Below, in pieces: positions 45,073 to 53,880 of a stretch of 64,000 bases of DNA; positions within the stretch are counted from its first letter, which is position 1, and every line of letters begins with the position of its first letter. The DNA comes from Brevibacterium senegalense. GTDB lineage: Bacteria; Actinomycetota; Actinomycetes; Actinomycetales; Brevibacteriaceae. The position numbers and the translations under genes are program-made. The stretch covers positions 135,775-199,774 of the forward strand of contig NZ_HE978604.1 of the NCBI RefSeq assembly GCF_000285835.1, in the 5' to 3' direction. The notes under the pieces were generated by a model that made no database searches, was not told the DNA's origin, and saw only the letters and a program-made list of their open reading frames with translations.

Positions 45073-46104
45073 ATGACTGTGACAGTTCCCGTGCCGACGA
45101 TGCCGCGCCGCCGCAAGGACCCCTCGCAGATCCGTCAGCCCGCCGGCGGAGAGAAGAAGGTCCTGCTGGCCGCCCCGCGGGGCTACTGCGCCGGGGTCGA
45201 CCGAGCGGTGATCGCGGTGGAGCGCGCGCTCGAGCATTACGGCGCGCCCGTCTACGTCCGCAAGGAGATCGTCCACAACCGGCACGTGGTCGACACGTTG
45301 TCGGAGCAGGGAGCGATCTTCGTCGACGAGACGGACGCGGTTCCGGAGGGCGCACGGGTCGTGTTCTCCGCGCACGGTGTGTCGCCGGCGGTGCATGCGG
45401 AGGCGGCGACCCGGAGCCTCGACACGATCGACGCGACGTGCCCCCTCGTGACGAAGGTGCATCGCGAGGCGGTGCGGTTCGCGAAGCGCGGGTACTCGAT
45501 CGTGCTCGTGGGCCATGCGGGCCACGAGGAGGTCGAAGGCACGATGGGGGAGGCGCCGGAGGCGATCACCCTCGTGCAGGACCCTCAGGAGGCGCGGACA
45601 GTTGACCTCCCGGACACGGACAAGCTGGTGTGGATCTCGCAGACCACACTGAGCGTCGACGAGACGATGGAGACGGTCGACATCCTGCGTGAGCGCTACC
45701 CTCACCTGGAGAACCCGCCCAGCGACGACATCTGCTATGCGACGCAGAATCGGCAGGTGGCGGTCAAGAAGGTCGCACCGGCCGCGGACCTGGTGATCGT
45801 CGTGGGATCGGCCAACTCGTCGAATTCCGTGCGCCTCGTCGAGGTCGCGCTGGAGCACGGCGCGAAGGCGTCCCATCGTGTGGACTTCGCCCGTGAGATC
45901 GACGAGGAGTGGTTCCACGGAGTCGCGACCGTGGGCGTGACCAGTGGGGCGAGTGTGCCCGAGGTCCTGGTCCAGGATGTGATCCGCCTGCTGGCCGACT
46001 ACGGGTACACCGACGTCGAAGAGGTCCGCACGGCGGAGGAGGACCTCATCTTCTCCCTGCCCAGTGAGCTGCGGAAGGACCTCAAGGCGGCCGCGGGTTC
46101 CTGA
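45073..46104 (+). CDS. ispH: 4-Hydroxy-3-methylbut-2-enyl diphosphate reductase
   Basis: The 343-aa product has the three [4Fe-4S]-ligand cysteines Cys39 ([11 protein letters not shown]), Cys123 (DATCPLV) and Cys221 (DDICYATQ). It performs the last step of the methylerythritol-phosphate pathway, making IPP and DMAPP, the substrates of the uppS product. TAGACT (45060-45065) ends seven bases before ATG 45073 and no Shine-Dalgarno is seen, so the transcript is probably leaderless. The position relative to xseA and ychF matches Rv1108c-Rv1112. Confidence 0.95.
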   Translation: MTVTVPVPTMPRRRKDPSQIRQPAGGEKKVLLAAPRGYCAGVDRAVIAVERALEHYGAPVYVRKEIVHNRHVVDTLSEQGAIFVDETDAVPEGARVVFSAHGVSPAVHAEAATRSLDTIDATCPLVTKVHREAVRFAKRGYSIVLVGHAGHEEVEGTMGEAPEAITLVQDPQEARTVDLPDTDKLVWISQTTLSVDETMETVDILRERYPHLENPPSDDICYATQNRQVAVKKVAPAADLVIVVGSANSSNSVRLVEVALEHGAKASHRVDFAREIDEEWFHGVATVGVTSGASVPEVLVQDVIRLLADYGYTDVEEVRTAEEDLIFSLPSELRKDLKAAAGS

Positions 46105-46223
46105 GGGCTGCGACCTGGCCTCTGCGAACGACTCGCGCTTTTCCAGTAGGCTGACGTGCGGCAGAGTGCCTGCTCCGTAGGCGGTCTGCGACCCGCAGAC
46201 GTCTTCGTGAACAGGATGATTCG

Positions 46224-47702
46224 ATGCCGGCCGTGCGCCCCTGGCCCCAGACCGCAGCCCTGCTCTCCGCCGCGACGCTCGTCGTGGTGGCGGGATGTTC
46301 GACCGACGGCGGTGAGGCCGACGAGTTCGAGAACACCGAGTACGAGAGCACCGACCTCACGGCTCCGCAGATCGAGCTGAGCCCCGCCGACGGTGACCGG
46401 TCCGACGAGTACTTCTTCGTGGGCCCCAAATCGCGCGAGACCGGGCAGTGGTCCGGTCGGACGATCATCGATGACCAGGGCGAGCCCGTCTGGATCCAGG
46501 AGGACGACGAGGCCCAGGAGACGGACGAGCCCACCGCAGGCTGGGACCTGCGGGTCCAGGAGTACCACGGGGAGCCGGTGCTCACCTGGTGGGAGGGGAT
46601 CGTCGACACGCCTCTGGCCGAGGGCGAGGTGGTCGTCGTCGACCAGTCGTATCAGGAGATCGCCCGTGTGGGCATGGGCGGTGACCTGCCCCATCGGATG
46701 GTCGATCTCCACGAGACGACGATCACGGACGAGGGCACGATGCTGCTGATCGCGTACGTCCCCAAGCAGGCGGATCTGAGCGAGGTGGGCGGCGATGCGG
46801 ACGGCTGGGTCTGGGACGGTGTGATCCAGGAGATCGACATCGAGACCGGTGAGGTGCTCCTGGACTGGAGCTCGCTCGACCACATCCCGGTGACGGAGTC
46901 CGAGCGGGAGTTCGAGGATGACGCCGGGACGGAGGACAAGCCCTACGACTACTTCCACGGGAACTCCGTGACCGTCGACGATGACGGGTCGCTGCTCGTC
47001 TCCGCCCGCAACACGCATGCGATCTACAACCTCGAGCGCGAGACCGGCGAGGTGAACTGGACGCTGGGCGGACCCGGGTCGGACTTCGACATGCCGGAGG
47101 ATGCGTACTTCGCATGGCAGCACGACGCGGAGCGCAGCGCGGACGGTGCGCTGACCCTGTTCGACAACCAGTCCTCGCCCACGTTGGGCGACTCGTCCCG
47201 CGGTCTGCGCCTCGACGTCGACCCGGAGGAGAAGACCGTCGAGGTCATCGACGAGTTCCTGCCGCCGGTGCCGCGGATCGCGGCGAACCAGGGCAGTTAC
47301 CAGGAGCTGGAGAACGGCAACGTCGTGCTGGGATGGGGCGCGCTCCCGTCCTTCACGGAGTACACGGCCGACGGTGAGGTGGTGCGCGACGGCACCGTGG
47401 GCGCCGATTCGAACTACCGCGCGTACCTGCACGAGTGGACGGGCGCACCCGCAGAGCCGCCGGCGGCGAACATGCAGACGGCGGACGACGAGACGCACGT
47501 GTACGTCTCGTGGAACGGTGCGACCGAGGTCGAGCAGTGGCGCGTTCTGGCCGGGGCGGACGAGGGCTCGCGCCAGGAGGTCACGACCGTCGACCGTGAT
47601 GGGTTCGAGACGGCCATTCCCGTGGAGGACGACTTGGACAACGTCGTGGTCCAGGCGCTGGACGAGGACGGCGAGGTCCTGGGCAGCACGACCGCCGACT
47701 GA
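46224..47702 (+). CDS. Arylsulfotransferase (ASST)-family lipoprotein
   Basis: The 492-aa product has a lipobox VAGC (Cys25) and a beta-propeller-like domain rich in Asp, Glu and Trp. The ASST active-site region DYFHGNSV carries His245, and HDAERSADG near 300 is another family element. ASST enzymes transfer sulfate between phenols without PAPS in the periplasm, but many actinobacterial members are untested. Two other conserved positions, DLHET near 160 and GWGALPS near 370, are present. AGGA precedes ATG 46224. A seven-base-pair hairpin at 46184-46200 lies in the leader after a TAGGCT -10-like box near 46150. Confidence 0.8.
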   Translation: MPAVRPWPQTAALLSAATLVVVAGCSTDGGEADEFENTEYESTDLTAPQIELSPADGDRSDEYFFVGPKSRETGQWSGRTIIDDQGEPVWIQEDDEAQETDEPTAGWDLRVQEYHGEPVLTWWEGIVDTPLAEGEVVVVDQSYQEIARVGMGGDLPHRMVDLHETTITDEGTMLLIAYVPKQADLSEVGGDADGWVWDGVIQEIDIETGEVLLDWSSLDHIPVTESEREFEDDAGTEDKPYDYFHGNSVTVDDDGSLLVSARNTHAIYNLERETGEVNWTLGGPGSDFDMPEDAYFAWQHDAERSADGALTLFDNQSSPTLGDSSRGLRLDVDPEEKTVEVIDEFLPPVPRIAANQGSYQELENGNVVLGWGALPSFTEYTADGEVVRDGTVGADSNYRAYLHEWTGAPAEPPAANMQTADDETHVYVSWNGATEVEQWRVLAGADEGSRQEVTTVDRDGFETAIPVEDDLDNVVVQALDEDGEVLGSTTAD

Positions 47703-47731
47703 CTCCGCCGCGGCTGAGTCCTCACCCTGCT

Positions 47732-47767
47732 GATCCACCCTCCCGCACACGTGCGGGAGGGTGGATC
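47732..47767. terminator. Bidirectional terminator between ASST gene and rmuC
   Basis: A perfect 17-base-pair stem (47732-47748 with 47751-47767) has a two-base AC gap at the apex. It separates two convergent genes. Confidence 0.8.
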
Positions 47768-47769
47768 TG

Positions 47770-48954
47770 TCAGGACGTGCCGTTCCCGGTGCCGCGGACG
47801 GCGGAGAACTCGCGGGCTGTGAGTCCGCGCGCACGGCCGGTCAGCTCCTGCGGTTCGCCCAGGTCGGTGTCGGACACGCCGGTGGCGGAGAGCCTGCGCG
47901 CGGTGGGGAGGAACCGCGATTCGAAGGAGCCGACGAGGCGGTTGTAGTCCTCGACACTCCGATCCAGGCTGGACCCCATGCGCGTGAGGTGCTCCGTGAG
48001 GGTCGCGACGCGGTCGTGCAGCTCGCGGCCCAGGTCGAGGATCTGGTGGGCACTGCTGCTGAGCTCCGCCTGCTGCCAGTTGAGGGCGACCGTCTTGAGG
48101 AGACCCAGGAGGGTCGACGGCGACGCGAGGATGACGCCGGAGGACAGCGCATCGTCGATGAGTGCGGGATCCTCCTGACCGGCCAGGGTCAGGAGGCCGT
48201 CCGACGGCAGGAAGCAGACGACGAAGCGCGGAGTGGGCGTGAAGGCCTGCCAGTACGACTTCTTCGACAGCGCGGACACGTGCCTGCGGACGGCGTGCAC
48301 CTGCGTCGCAGCACGAACGCGGTCGCGCCCACCTGCACCGGTGGGGGAGTCAGATCCGGTGGCATCGGCCTCGGCGTCTCCGCCGGCGTCCAGACCACTG
48401 AGCGGTGTCTTCGCATCGAGGACGATGGATGCGTCGCCCGGGAGCCGGATGATCATGTCCGGTCGGATCCGCCCGGCATCCGTCGTGGCGGTCACCTGTA
48501 CGTCGAAGTCGATGTGCTGGGTCATGCCGGCCAGTTCGACGATGCGGCGGAGCTGAACCTCACCCCAGTCGCCGCGACCGCTGTCGGAGGACAGCGCGGT
48601 GAGGAGCCCGTGCGTCGAGGATTGGAGTCGCTGGTTCTGAGCAGCGAGCTGCCGCAGCTGTTCGTCCAGTCCCGCCAGGCGGGCGGTCTGCTGCCGGTCC
48701 TGTCCCGTCACCTGCTGGGTGAGCGCGCGTACGGTGGACGTGAGGGGGCCGACCGCGGCGGTGAGCTCTCCGGCGACCTGAGCATCGGCCTCGAGCGCTT
48801 CAGTGCGCTGGGAGAGGATCTGAGCCGTCGTCTCCGCACGGACGAGCCGCTCCTGCGACTGAGCGCGCGAGCGGTTGCTGCCCAGCCACCAGCCCAGCGC
48901 GATGCCGATCGCGAGGACGAGGATGAGGGACCCGGTCAGTGAGATCGCTTCCAT
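47770..48954 (-). CDS. rmuC: RmuC-family DNA recombination protein
   Basis: The 394-aa product has an N-terminal membrane helix (about 6-25), a coiled-coil region (about 30-115) and the RmuC nuclease-like domain with GDWGEVQLRRIVELAGM near 127, RPDMIIRLP near 165 and VLDAKTPLSGLDAG near 178. RmuC limits inverted-repeat-induced rearrangements. A 20-residue Ala/Gly/Asp insertion follows that motif. The start is uncertain: ATG 48954 follows a GGTGGG weak site; ATG 48963 is in frame. It diverges from ychF. Confidence 0.85.
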   Translation of the reverse strand: MEAISLTGSLILVLAIGIALGWWLGSNRSRAQSQERLVRAETTAQILSQRTEALEADAQVAGELTAAVGPLTSTVRALTQQVTGQDRQQTARLAGLDEQLRQLAAQNQRLQSSTHGLLTALSSDSGRGDWGEVQLRRIVELAGMTQHIDFDVQVTATTDAGRIRPDMIIRLPGDASIVLDAKTPLSGLDAGGDAEADATGSDSPTGAGGRDRVRAATQVHAVRRHVSALSKKSYWQAFTPTPRFVVCFLPSDGLLTLAGQEDPALIDDALSSGVILASPSTLLGLLKTVALNWQQAELSSSAHQILDLGRELHDRVATLTEHLTRMGSSLDRSVEDYNRLVGSFESRFLPTARRLSATGVSDTDLGEPQELTGRARGLTAREFSAVRGTGNGTS

Positions 48955-49017
48955 ACCCACCATGCAAGCACGCGGCACGGACACAGCCCTGGAGGCGAAC
49001 GACTAGACTCCCCTTCT

Positions 49018-50100
49018 GTGGCTCTTACTATCGGAATCGTCGGACTGCCCAATGTCGGCAAGTCGACCATGTTCAATGCGCTGACCAAGAATCAGGTGCT
49101 CGCCGCGAACTACCCGTTCGCGACCATCGAGCCCAACGTGGGCGTCGTCCCGCTGCCTGATCCCCGTCTCAACCGACTGGCGGAGGTGTTCGGGTCGGAG
49201 CGGATCATCCCCGCGACGGTCAGCTTCGTCGACATCGCCGGCATCGTCCGCGGTGCGTCGGAGGGGGAGGGGCTGGGCAACCAGTTCCTGGCGAACATCC
49301 GGGAGGCCGAGGCGATCTGCCAGGTCATCCGCGCGTTCTCCGACGACGACGTCGTCCACGTCGACGGAAAGGTGTCGCCGTCCGACGACATCGACACGAT
49401 CAACACGGAGCTGATCCTCGCGGATCTCCAGACTCTCGAGAAGGCGCGGCCGCGCATCGAGAAGGAGGTCAAGCAGAAGAAGACCGATCCGGAGATCCTC
49501 GACGCGATGACGAAGGCCCAGGCCATCCTCGAGGAGGGGCGCACGCTCTTCCAGGCGATGGGCGACGGCTTCGACGCGGAGCCGCTGCGCGAACTCCAGC
49601 TCATGACGACCAAGCCGTTCCTGTACGTCTTCAACGTTGACGACGACATTCTTTCGGACGAGACGAAGAAGGACGAGCTGCGTGCTCTCGTCGCGCCGAT
49701 CGAGGCGATCTTCCTCGATGCGAAGTTCGAGTCGGAGCTGGCGGAGCTCGACGAGGCCGAGGCCGCGGAGATGCTCGAGATGAGCGGCCAGGACGAGGCA
49801 GGCCTCGATCAGCTCGCGCGGGTCGGATTCGACACGCTGGGTCTGCAGACGTACCTGACGGCGGGACCCAAGGAATCGCGCGCGTGGACCGTGCCCAAGG
49901 GTGCCACTGCGCCCGAGGCCGCCGGCGTCATCCACACCGACTTCCAGAAGGGCTTCATCAAGGCCGAGGTCGTGTCGTTCGCGGACCTCGACGAGCTGGG
50001 CTCGATGGCCGAGGCGAAGGCCGCCGGCAAGGTCCGCATGGAGGGCAAGGACTACGTCATGTCGGACGGTGACGTGGTCGAATTCAGGTTCAATGTCTAA
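49018..50100 (+). CDS. ychF: YchF/OLA1-type P-loop ATPase
   Basis: The 360-aa product has GLPNVGKST (9-17), DIAGIVRGASEGEGLGN near 70, a coiled-coil insertion (about 125-190) and a C-terminal TGS domain (about 275-360). YchF is an ancient, ATP-preferring member of the Obg family associated with ribosomes and redox stress. GTG 49018 lies eight bases after TAGACT (49004-49009) with no Shine-Dalgarno. This is the last gene of the block syntenic with M. tuberculosis; the accessory region starts just after its terminator. Confidence 0.95.
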   Translation: MALTIGIVGLPNVGKSTMFNALTKNQVLAANYPFATIEPNVGVVPLPDPRLNRLAEVFGSERIIPATVSFVDIAGIVRGASEGEGLGNQFLANIREAEAICQVIRAFSDDDVVHVDGKVSPSDDIDTINTELILADLQTLEKARPRIEKEVKQKKTDPEILDAMTKAQAILEEGRTLFQAMGDGFDAEPLRELQLMTTKPFLYVFNVDDDILSDETKKDELRALVAPIEAIFLDAKFESELAELDEAEAAEMLEMSGQDEAGLDQLARVGFDTLGLQTYLTAGPKESRAWTVPKGATAPEAAGVIHTDFQKGFIKAEVVSFADLDELGSMAEAKAAGKVRMEGKDYVMSDGDVVEFRFNV

Positions 50101-50215
50101 AAAAGGCCGTCTGACCAGGAGTTTTACCTTCGCAGCTTCGGATCTGGCTCGGCGGACGAGTTCCGATCTACCATCAGTTGCTAAGCGTTTGTCCCGCTGA
50201 ACTGGGACTTTGATC

Positions 50216-50244
50216 GGCCCCCTGCGGAGCTTCCGCAGGGGCCC
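50216..50244 (+). terminator. ychF terminator
   Basis: CCCCTGCGG and CCGCAGGGG form a nine-base-pair core stem around AGCTT, followed by a pyrimidine-rich TTCCTTTTGG run. It lies 116 bases after the ychF stop. Confidence 0.65.
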
Positions 50245-50499
50245 GCTGCCTTCCTTTTGGTGTGTGAGCGGAGCAGGCAGGCGGCCTCGAAGGGCCTGCT
50301 CTCGGGGCAAGTTCTAATTGTTCGGCGGGCGATTGCTCGGCACGAACGCTGACTCAAAAATCCCCCTGACTCAAAAGTTGGTTGCCCGGCAGGTCGAACT
50401 TCGGCAGGCTGGCCATCCTTCAGGACGCAAACGGCGGAGGCCGCAGATGAACGTGGGGCCACGAGTGGTTGCGGGCCCCATGTCAGAAGGGAAAATAGT
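50245..50499 (+). other. Long upstream region / leader of the cold-shock gene
   Basis: About 255 bases hold no gene. AT-rich runs near 50309-50320 and 50345-50360 could hold a promoter. The last ~100 bases are GC-rich and end with GAAGGGA, the ribosome-binding site of csp. Long structured leaders are usual for cold-inducible csp genes; thermosensing here is inferred. Confidence 0.4.
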
Positions 50500-50706
50500 A
50501 TGGCAACAGGTACCGTAAAGTGGTTCAACGGCGACAAGGGCTTCGGCTTCATCGAGGCTGACGATCAGTCGGCAGACGTGTTCGTGCACTTCAGCGCGAT
50601 CCAGTCCAATGGCTACCGCACTCTCGAAGAGGGCCAGAAGGTCGAATACGACGTCGAGCAGGGCCCCCAGGCCTCGACCTCAAGGTCATTCGTTGATCTG
50701 AACTAG
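50500..50706 (+). CDS. cspA: CspA-family cold-shock protein with altered C-terminus
   Basis: The 68-aa product has the RNP1 motif KGFGFI (13-18) and RNP2 VFVHF (27-31) of the single-stranded nucleic-acid-binding cold-shock fold. The end reads [12 protein letters not shown]. If one base is added near 50675 the frame would read QASNLKVIR and stop, a much more usual CspA ending, so a one-base loss has probably altered the last ten residues. The beta-barrel is otherwise complete and the protein may still work. Confidence 0.88.
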   Translation: MATGTVKWFNGDKGFGFIEADDQSADVFVHFSAIQSNGYRTLEEGQKVEYDVEQGPQASTSRSFVDLN

Positions 50707-50710
50707 TCCG

Positions 50711-50747
50711 CTCAGGGCCGCCGTCTCATCGAGACGGCGGCCCTGAG
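50711..50747 (+). terminator. Cold-shock gene terminator
   Basis: A perfect 17-base-pair stem (50711-50727 with 50731-50747) with loop ATC is followed by TCGTTTCC. Confidence 0.85.
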
Positions 50748-50830
50748 TCGTTTCCCCGCAGAAGAAGCGCCACCGGTCTCGGGGAGTAGGCTCGATGGTG
50801 CATCGACATCGACGGAGAGCGGGCAGACGA

Positions 50831-51277
50831 GTGAAGATCGTGGTGGGGGCGCCGGCTAACGGCGCGGCGCTGAAGGACGAACTGGTGGCCCACCTGAGGG
50901 CCGATGGGAGGGTGTCCGAGGTGATCGACCTCTCCACCGACGACATCACCTATCCCGATGTCTCCCTCCGCGCCGCCCGCGAGATCGCGGCGGGCCACGC
51001 CGACCGCGGGATCCTCGTCTGCGGCACCGGGATCGGCACCGCCATCGTCGCCAGCAAGGTCAAGGGAATCCGGGCCGCCACGGCCCACGACCTGATCACC
51101 GTGCGCGGCGCGGTGGAGAACTACGACGCACAGATCCTCTGCATGGGGCAGAACGTGATCGCGCCAGCGGCCGTGAAGGCGCTCGTCGACCTCTGGCTGG
51201 ACCTGCGCCATGACCCCCAGAGCGGCTACGGGGAAAAGCTCCGCGAGTTCGAGGCGTACGAGGAGGAGAACCGGTGA
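50831..51277 (+). CDS. rpiB: RpiB/LacA/LacB-family sugar-phosphate isomerase
   Basis: The 148-aa product has the RpiB core: VVGAPANGAALK (4-15), VCGTGIGTAIVASKVKGIRA near 66 with the catalytic-type Cys, and a C-terminal helix pair. It interconverts aldose and ketose phosphates, such as ribose and ribulose 5-phosphate. GTG 50831 gives the family length, with a distant GGAG; GTG/ATG-like starts further upstream at 50795 would add 12 Arg/His-rich residues. The stop overlaps the truncated enoyl-CoA hydratase gene as GTGA. It may be of foreign origin together with that gene. Confidence 0.82.
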   Translation: MKIVVGAPANGAALKDELVAHLRADGRVSEVIDLSTDDITYPDVSLRAAREIAAGHADRGILVCGTGIGTAIVASKVKGIRAATAHDLITVRGAVENYDAQILCMGQNVIAPAAVKALVDLWLDLRHDPQSGYGEKLREFEAYEEENR

Positions 51278-52008
51278 GCGATCCGATCCTGCTGTCCGTC
51301 GACGACGGTCTAGCCACTCTCAGCCTCAACCGCCCCGAGCGGCTCAACGCCTTCAACGCAGACATGGCACGGGCCTGGGAGCGGGTCACCATCGAGGTGA
51401 CCGGCAGGGGCGACGTCGGCGCCATCGTCCTGGCTGGCGCCGGCTCCTCCTTCTGCGCCGGCGGGGACGTGGCGGAGATGGCCACCTCCATGAGCGGCGC
51501 TGAGGAGGTGGAGGCGCTGGCGCAGACCATCAACGCAGGCATCCTGGCGCTGACCGAATCGGCCATCCCGGTGGCAGTGGCGCTGCAGGGCGCCACCGCG
51601 GGGGGAGGCCTCGGCATCATGCTCTGCAGCGACTACGCCGTCGCCGGTGCCTCTGCCAGGATCGGCAGCCGCTACGCGGCCATGGGGCTGACGCCCGACC
51701 TGTCGGTGACCGCCCACCTCGCCCGCGCCGTCGGCGAGCGCCGTGCGCTCCAACTCGTGCTCACCGACCGCCTGCTCAGCGCCCGGGAGGCCCTTGAGTG
51801 GGGTCTGGTGGCCGAGGTGGTCGACGACGACGCCGTCCTGGCTCGCGTCGAGGAGGTCGCACGCTCCTGGCTTGACGGCGCCACCCGGGCCTACGGTCAG
51901 GCCAAGCATCACGCAACTCCCGCGTCGAGACAAGCCAGGCCTTGGCGGCCCGATAGCCGTGATGAATCCTGCCTCGGTTTGCGCCACCACTCCATGTGGC
52001 GAGCATAG
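51274..52008 (+). pseudogene. Enoyl-CoA hydratase/isomerase, 3'-truncated
   Basis: The first ~205 residues are a normal crotonase: LNRPERLNAF near 17, the oxyanion loop CAGGDVAEM near 55 and GATAGGGLGIML near 108. After about 51905 the expected C-terminal helices (which complete the active site and trimer contact) are replaced by a Pro/Arg/His-rich reading into unrelated DNA, ending at 52008. It starts at GTG 51274, coupled to rpiB. Function is probably lost. Val-Gly and Leu-Gly pairs use GTC/CTC, unlike the core genes. Confidence 0.8.
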
Positions 52009-52450
52009 AGCTCGAACCCCCGTCGCGACGTCAACTTTCGGGTAGGCGCGAACCTCGCAATCGAACTGGCGCGGTGTCGGAGCTGGGTCGGGCCTCGCCC
52101 GCCCAGTGGGCAAGTTGGTTGTCGACCCACTGGCCCGCACGCGATCGTCACCAGACCGGCGGCCTCGTGAGGAGGGCCCTCGAAGGAGCCGCGGTCGCCG
52201 GAGTCGGTGAGGGCGTCGAGCGCTGCCAGGTGGTCAGCACCAGGCTGCACGGCAAAGGCTACGAGCGGGCCCTACCTGGCGCGTGCAGCCCGTGGGACTG
52301 GGCGCTCGCTCCCCACGGCTGGGGGCCGCCGACCTGCACTGACTTTGGGGACGCGGAGGTGGGTCACCGAGTCGTGTTAGGATGGTATTAGCTTGGAAAC
52401 CGGAGCCGTTATATCCACCGCCCGAGGCCCGTTCGCCGAGAGGAAGTCCC
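52009..52450. other. Gene-poor junk between truncated gene and secreted-protein gene
   Basis: No convincing gene is present. On the minus strand two short overlapping frames (about 51.9-52.2 kb) read like broken pieces of one protein (ELYARHMEWWRK and HHGYRAAKAWLVSTREL), which I cannot identify; a decayed mobile-element gene is possible. TAGGAT at 52378-52383 is a candidate -10 for the secreted protein downstream. Confidence 0.4.
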
Positions 52451-53161
52451 TTGTCCACACGCAAGATCGCCGAGTCCCACCCCGCACGACGCAGGGTGCT
52501 GGCCGCAGGAGCGGCGTGGAGCGCCGCAACCATCGTGGTTGCCAGCTCGGCACCCGCGTTCGCTGCGTCCAGCACGCCGAGGCCGGGCGACTATATGGCC
52601 CTCATTGATACCCAGGCTGCCGACACCAACCAGAAGGACACCAACGTAACGACGTGGCCACACGGATTGATCTCTGATGACGGCGAGGGCAAGGTCAAGT
52701 TCCAGCTCGGCATGCAGATGATGCTCTATGACGAGTCTCTGTACAACACGGTTCAGTTTGACACGTACAAAAACTGGACGAGTGGTCCCATTACCGTACA
52801 GCTGACATTCGACAACACCGTGTACGAACTCCTGGCGGATCAAGCCACGTGGCTCGATGAGGCAGACGACGGTGGTGCTCCGTGGGAGTGGACCGCGACG
52901 ACAACACAGGGCGCGTGGACGACGCTGACGTTCACCCACGACTCCATCGCCTACAACGGAAACACGCTCGGAATGCCCACGCAGACCGGCGGGTTTGTGA
53001 TCCCCTTCAAGCTCCTGAAAAACCCCGGTGCTCAGACGCCACCTTCCATCCAGCCTGCCGGTGGGCGGACGGTGACCGACTCCATGAGGATCTCGGTGAA
53101 CTCAGACCTCCAGCGTGCCGAGACCCTTTACGTCCAAGAAGACAGTAACCAGATCTCCTGA
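52451..53161 (+). CDS. Secreted hypothetical protein, Tat-like signal
   Basis: The 236-aa product starts at TTG 52451, with GAGAGGAAG six bases upstream. It has an N-terminal signal HPARRRVLAAGAAWSAATIV (twin/triple Arg) ending near APAFAASS, so it is exported. The mature part (about 45-236) is beta-rich and acidic, with WTSGPITVQLTF and TGGFVIPFKLL; it resembles small surface proteins of actinobacteria but I recognise no family. Both Leu-Gly pairs use CTC, and base composition is lower in GC than the core. It stands alone between gene-poor stretches. Confidence 0.65.
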   Translation: MSTRKIAESHPARRRVLAAGAAWSAATIVVASSAPAFAASSTPRPGDYMALIDTQAADTNQKDTNVTTWPHGLISDDGEGKVKFQLGMQMMLYDESLYNTVQFDTYKNWTSGPITVQLTFDNTVYELLADQATWLDEADDGGAPWEWTATTTQGAWTTLTFTHDSIAYNGNTLGMPTQTGGFVIPFKLLKNPGAQTPPSIQPAGGRTVTDSMRISVNSDLQRAETLYVQEDSNQIS

Positions 53162-53357
53162 ACCGCCACAACACCGCCGGGCTCGGGAGAGGCGCATGAT
53201 CCCAAGCGCGGCGGGTACCGGGTGAGCGCCGAGGTGTCGGGTGCTGTACCTGTCGACGCAGCCGGGTTCTCAGGCTTCGTGGTAGCGGTGTTCTGGCGCG
53301 ACCGGGGCCTGACCTGCCGTGACGCCGTCGCTCAGGGAGTCAATCCTGAGAGATTTC

Positions 53358-53386
53358 TTGGGGTTTCATCAGGAAACTGTTAAACT
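53358..53386 (+). promoter_or_regulatory. Extended -10 promoter of truncated secreted-protein gene
   Basis: TTGGGG (53358-53363) and TAAACT (53381-53386) are exactly 17 bases apart, and TGT precedes the -10. It is one of the best promoter matches in the window. The 53162-53357 stretch before it holds no gene that I can support. Confidence 0.6.
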
Positions 53387-53422
53387 CGAGGCCGCTCATC
53401 CCAGCCCCGAAGGACCATACCC

Positions 53423-53880
53423 CTGCTCAAGCGCCTCATCACCGCCTCGGTGGCCGCTCTGCTCGGCACCACCCTCGGCCTGGTGGCACCCCAGGCCGCG
53501 CAGGCCTCCGAGACCACCCAGTACGTCACGCCCGGCGGCCACTACGTCAACGGCCGCTACTGGAAGACCGACTGCAGCAAGTACTCCTCCACGGTGGTGC
53601 GCTGCCGCACCGAGATCTTCGCCACCAAGGTGTCGACGGTCGGCGGCCAGTACGTGGCCCACAACGGCTGGGTGTTCAACAACCTGACCTACCTGCCCTC
53701 GCACCGCGGCGCATGGAAGACCAATCCCCTCGCCAAGAACGGCGAATGGACCGCCCAGGATGGCCGCCGTTGGCGCACCGAGTGCGACACCGCAGCCACC
53801 GGCCGCAACGGCTGCCGCAGCTATGCGCTGACCTCGGTCGTCACCCACGCCAAGGGCCGGTTCGTCCGCTCCAACAGCAG
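53423..53880 (+). pseudogene. Secreted repeat protein (WKTDC...FNNLTY type), 3'-truncated
   Basis: A signal peptide (LLKRLITASVAALLG...PQAAQAS) is followed by two Cys-bearing tandem units ending VFNNLTYLP and a third beginning WRTEC...GRNGCRSY, typical of a small actinobacterial secreted domain that ends VFNN. The last unit is cut after FVRSNSS at about 53875, where the sequence turns into the antisense of a lysE gene. The start is also odd: the only candidate near GAAGGA is CTG 53423 (GTG 53450 lies inside the signal). Leu-Gly and Val-Gly pairs use CTC/GTC. Likely a horizontally acquired remnant. Confidence 0.65.

Noticed and set aside
51996-52391. 131-codon plus-strand frame in the gene-poor stretch
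   Set aside because: No start signal, no recognisable domain and composition of chance GC-rich frames.
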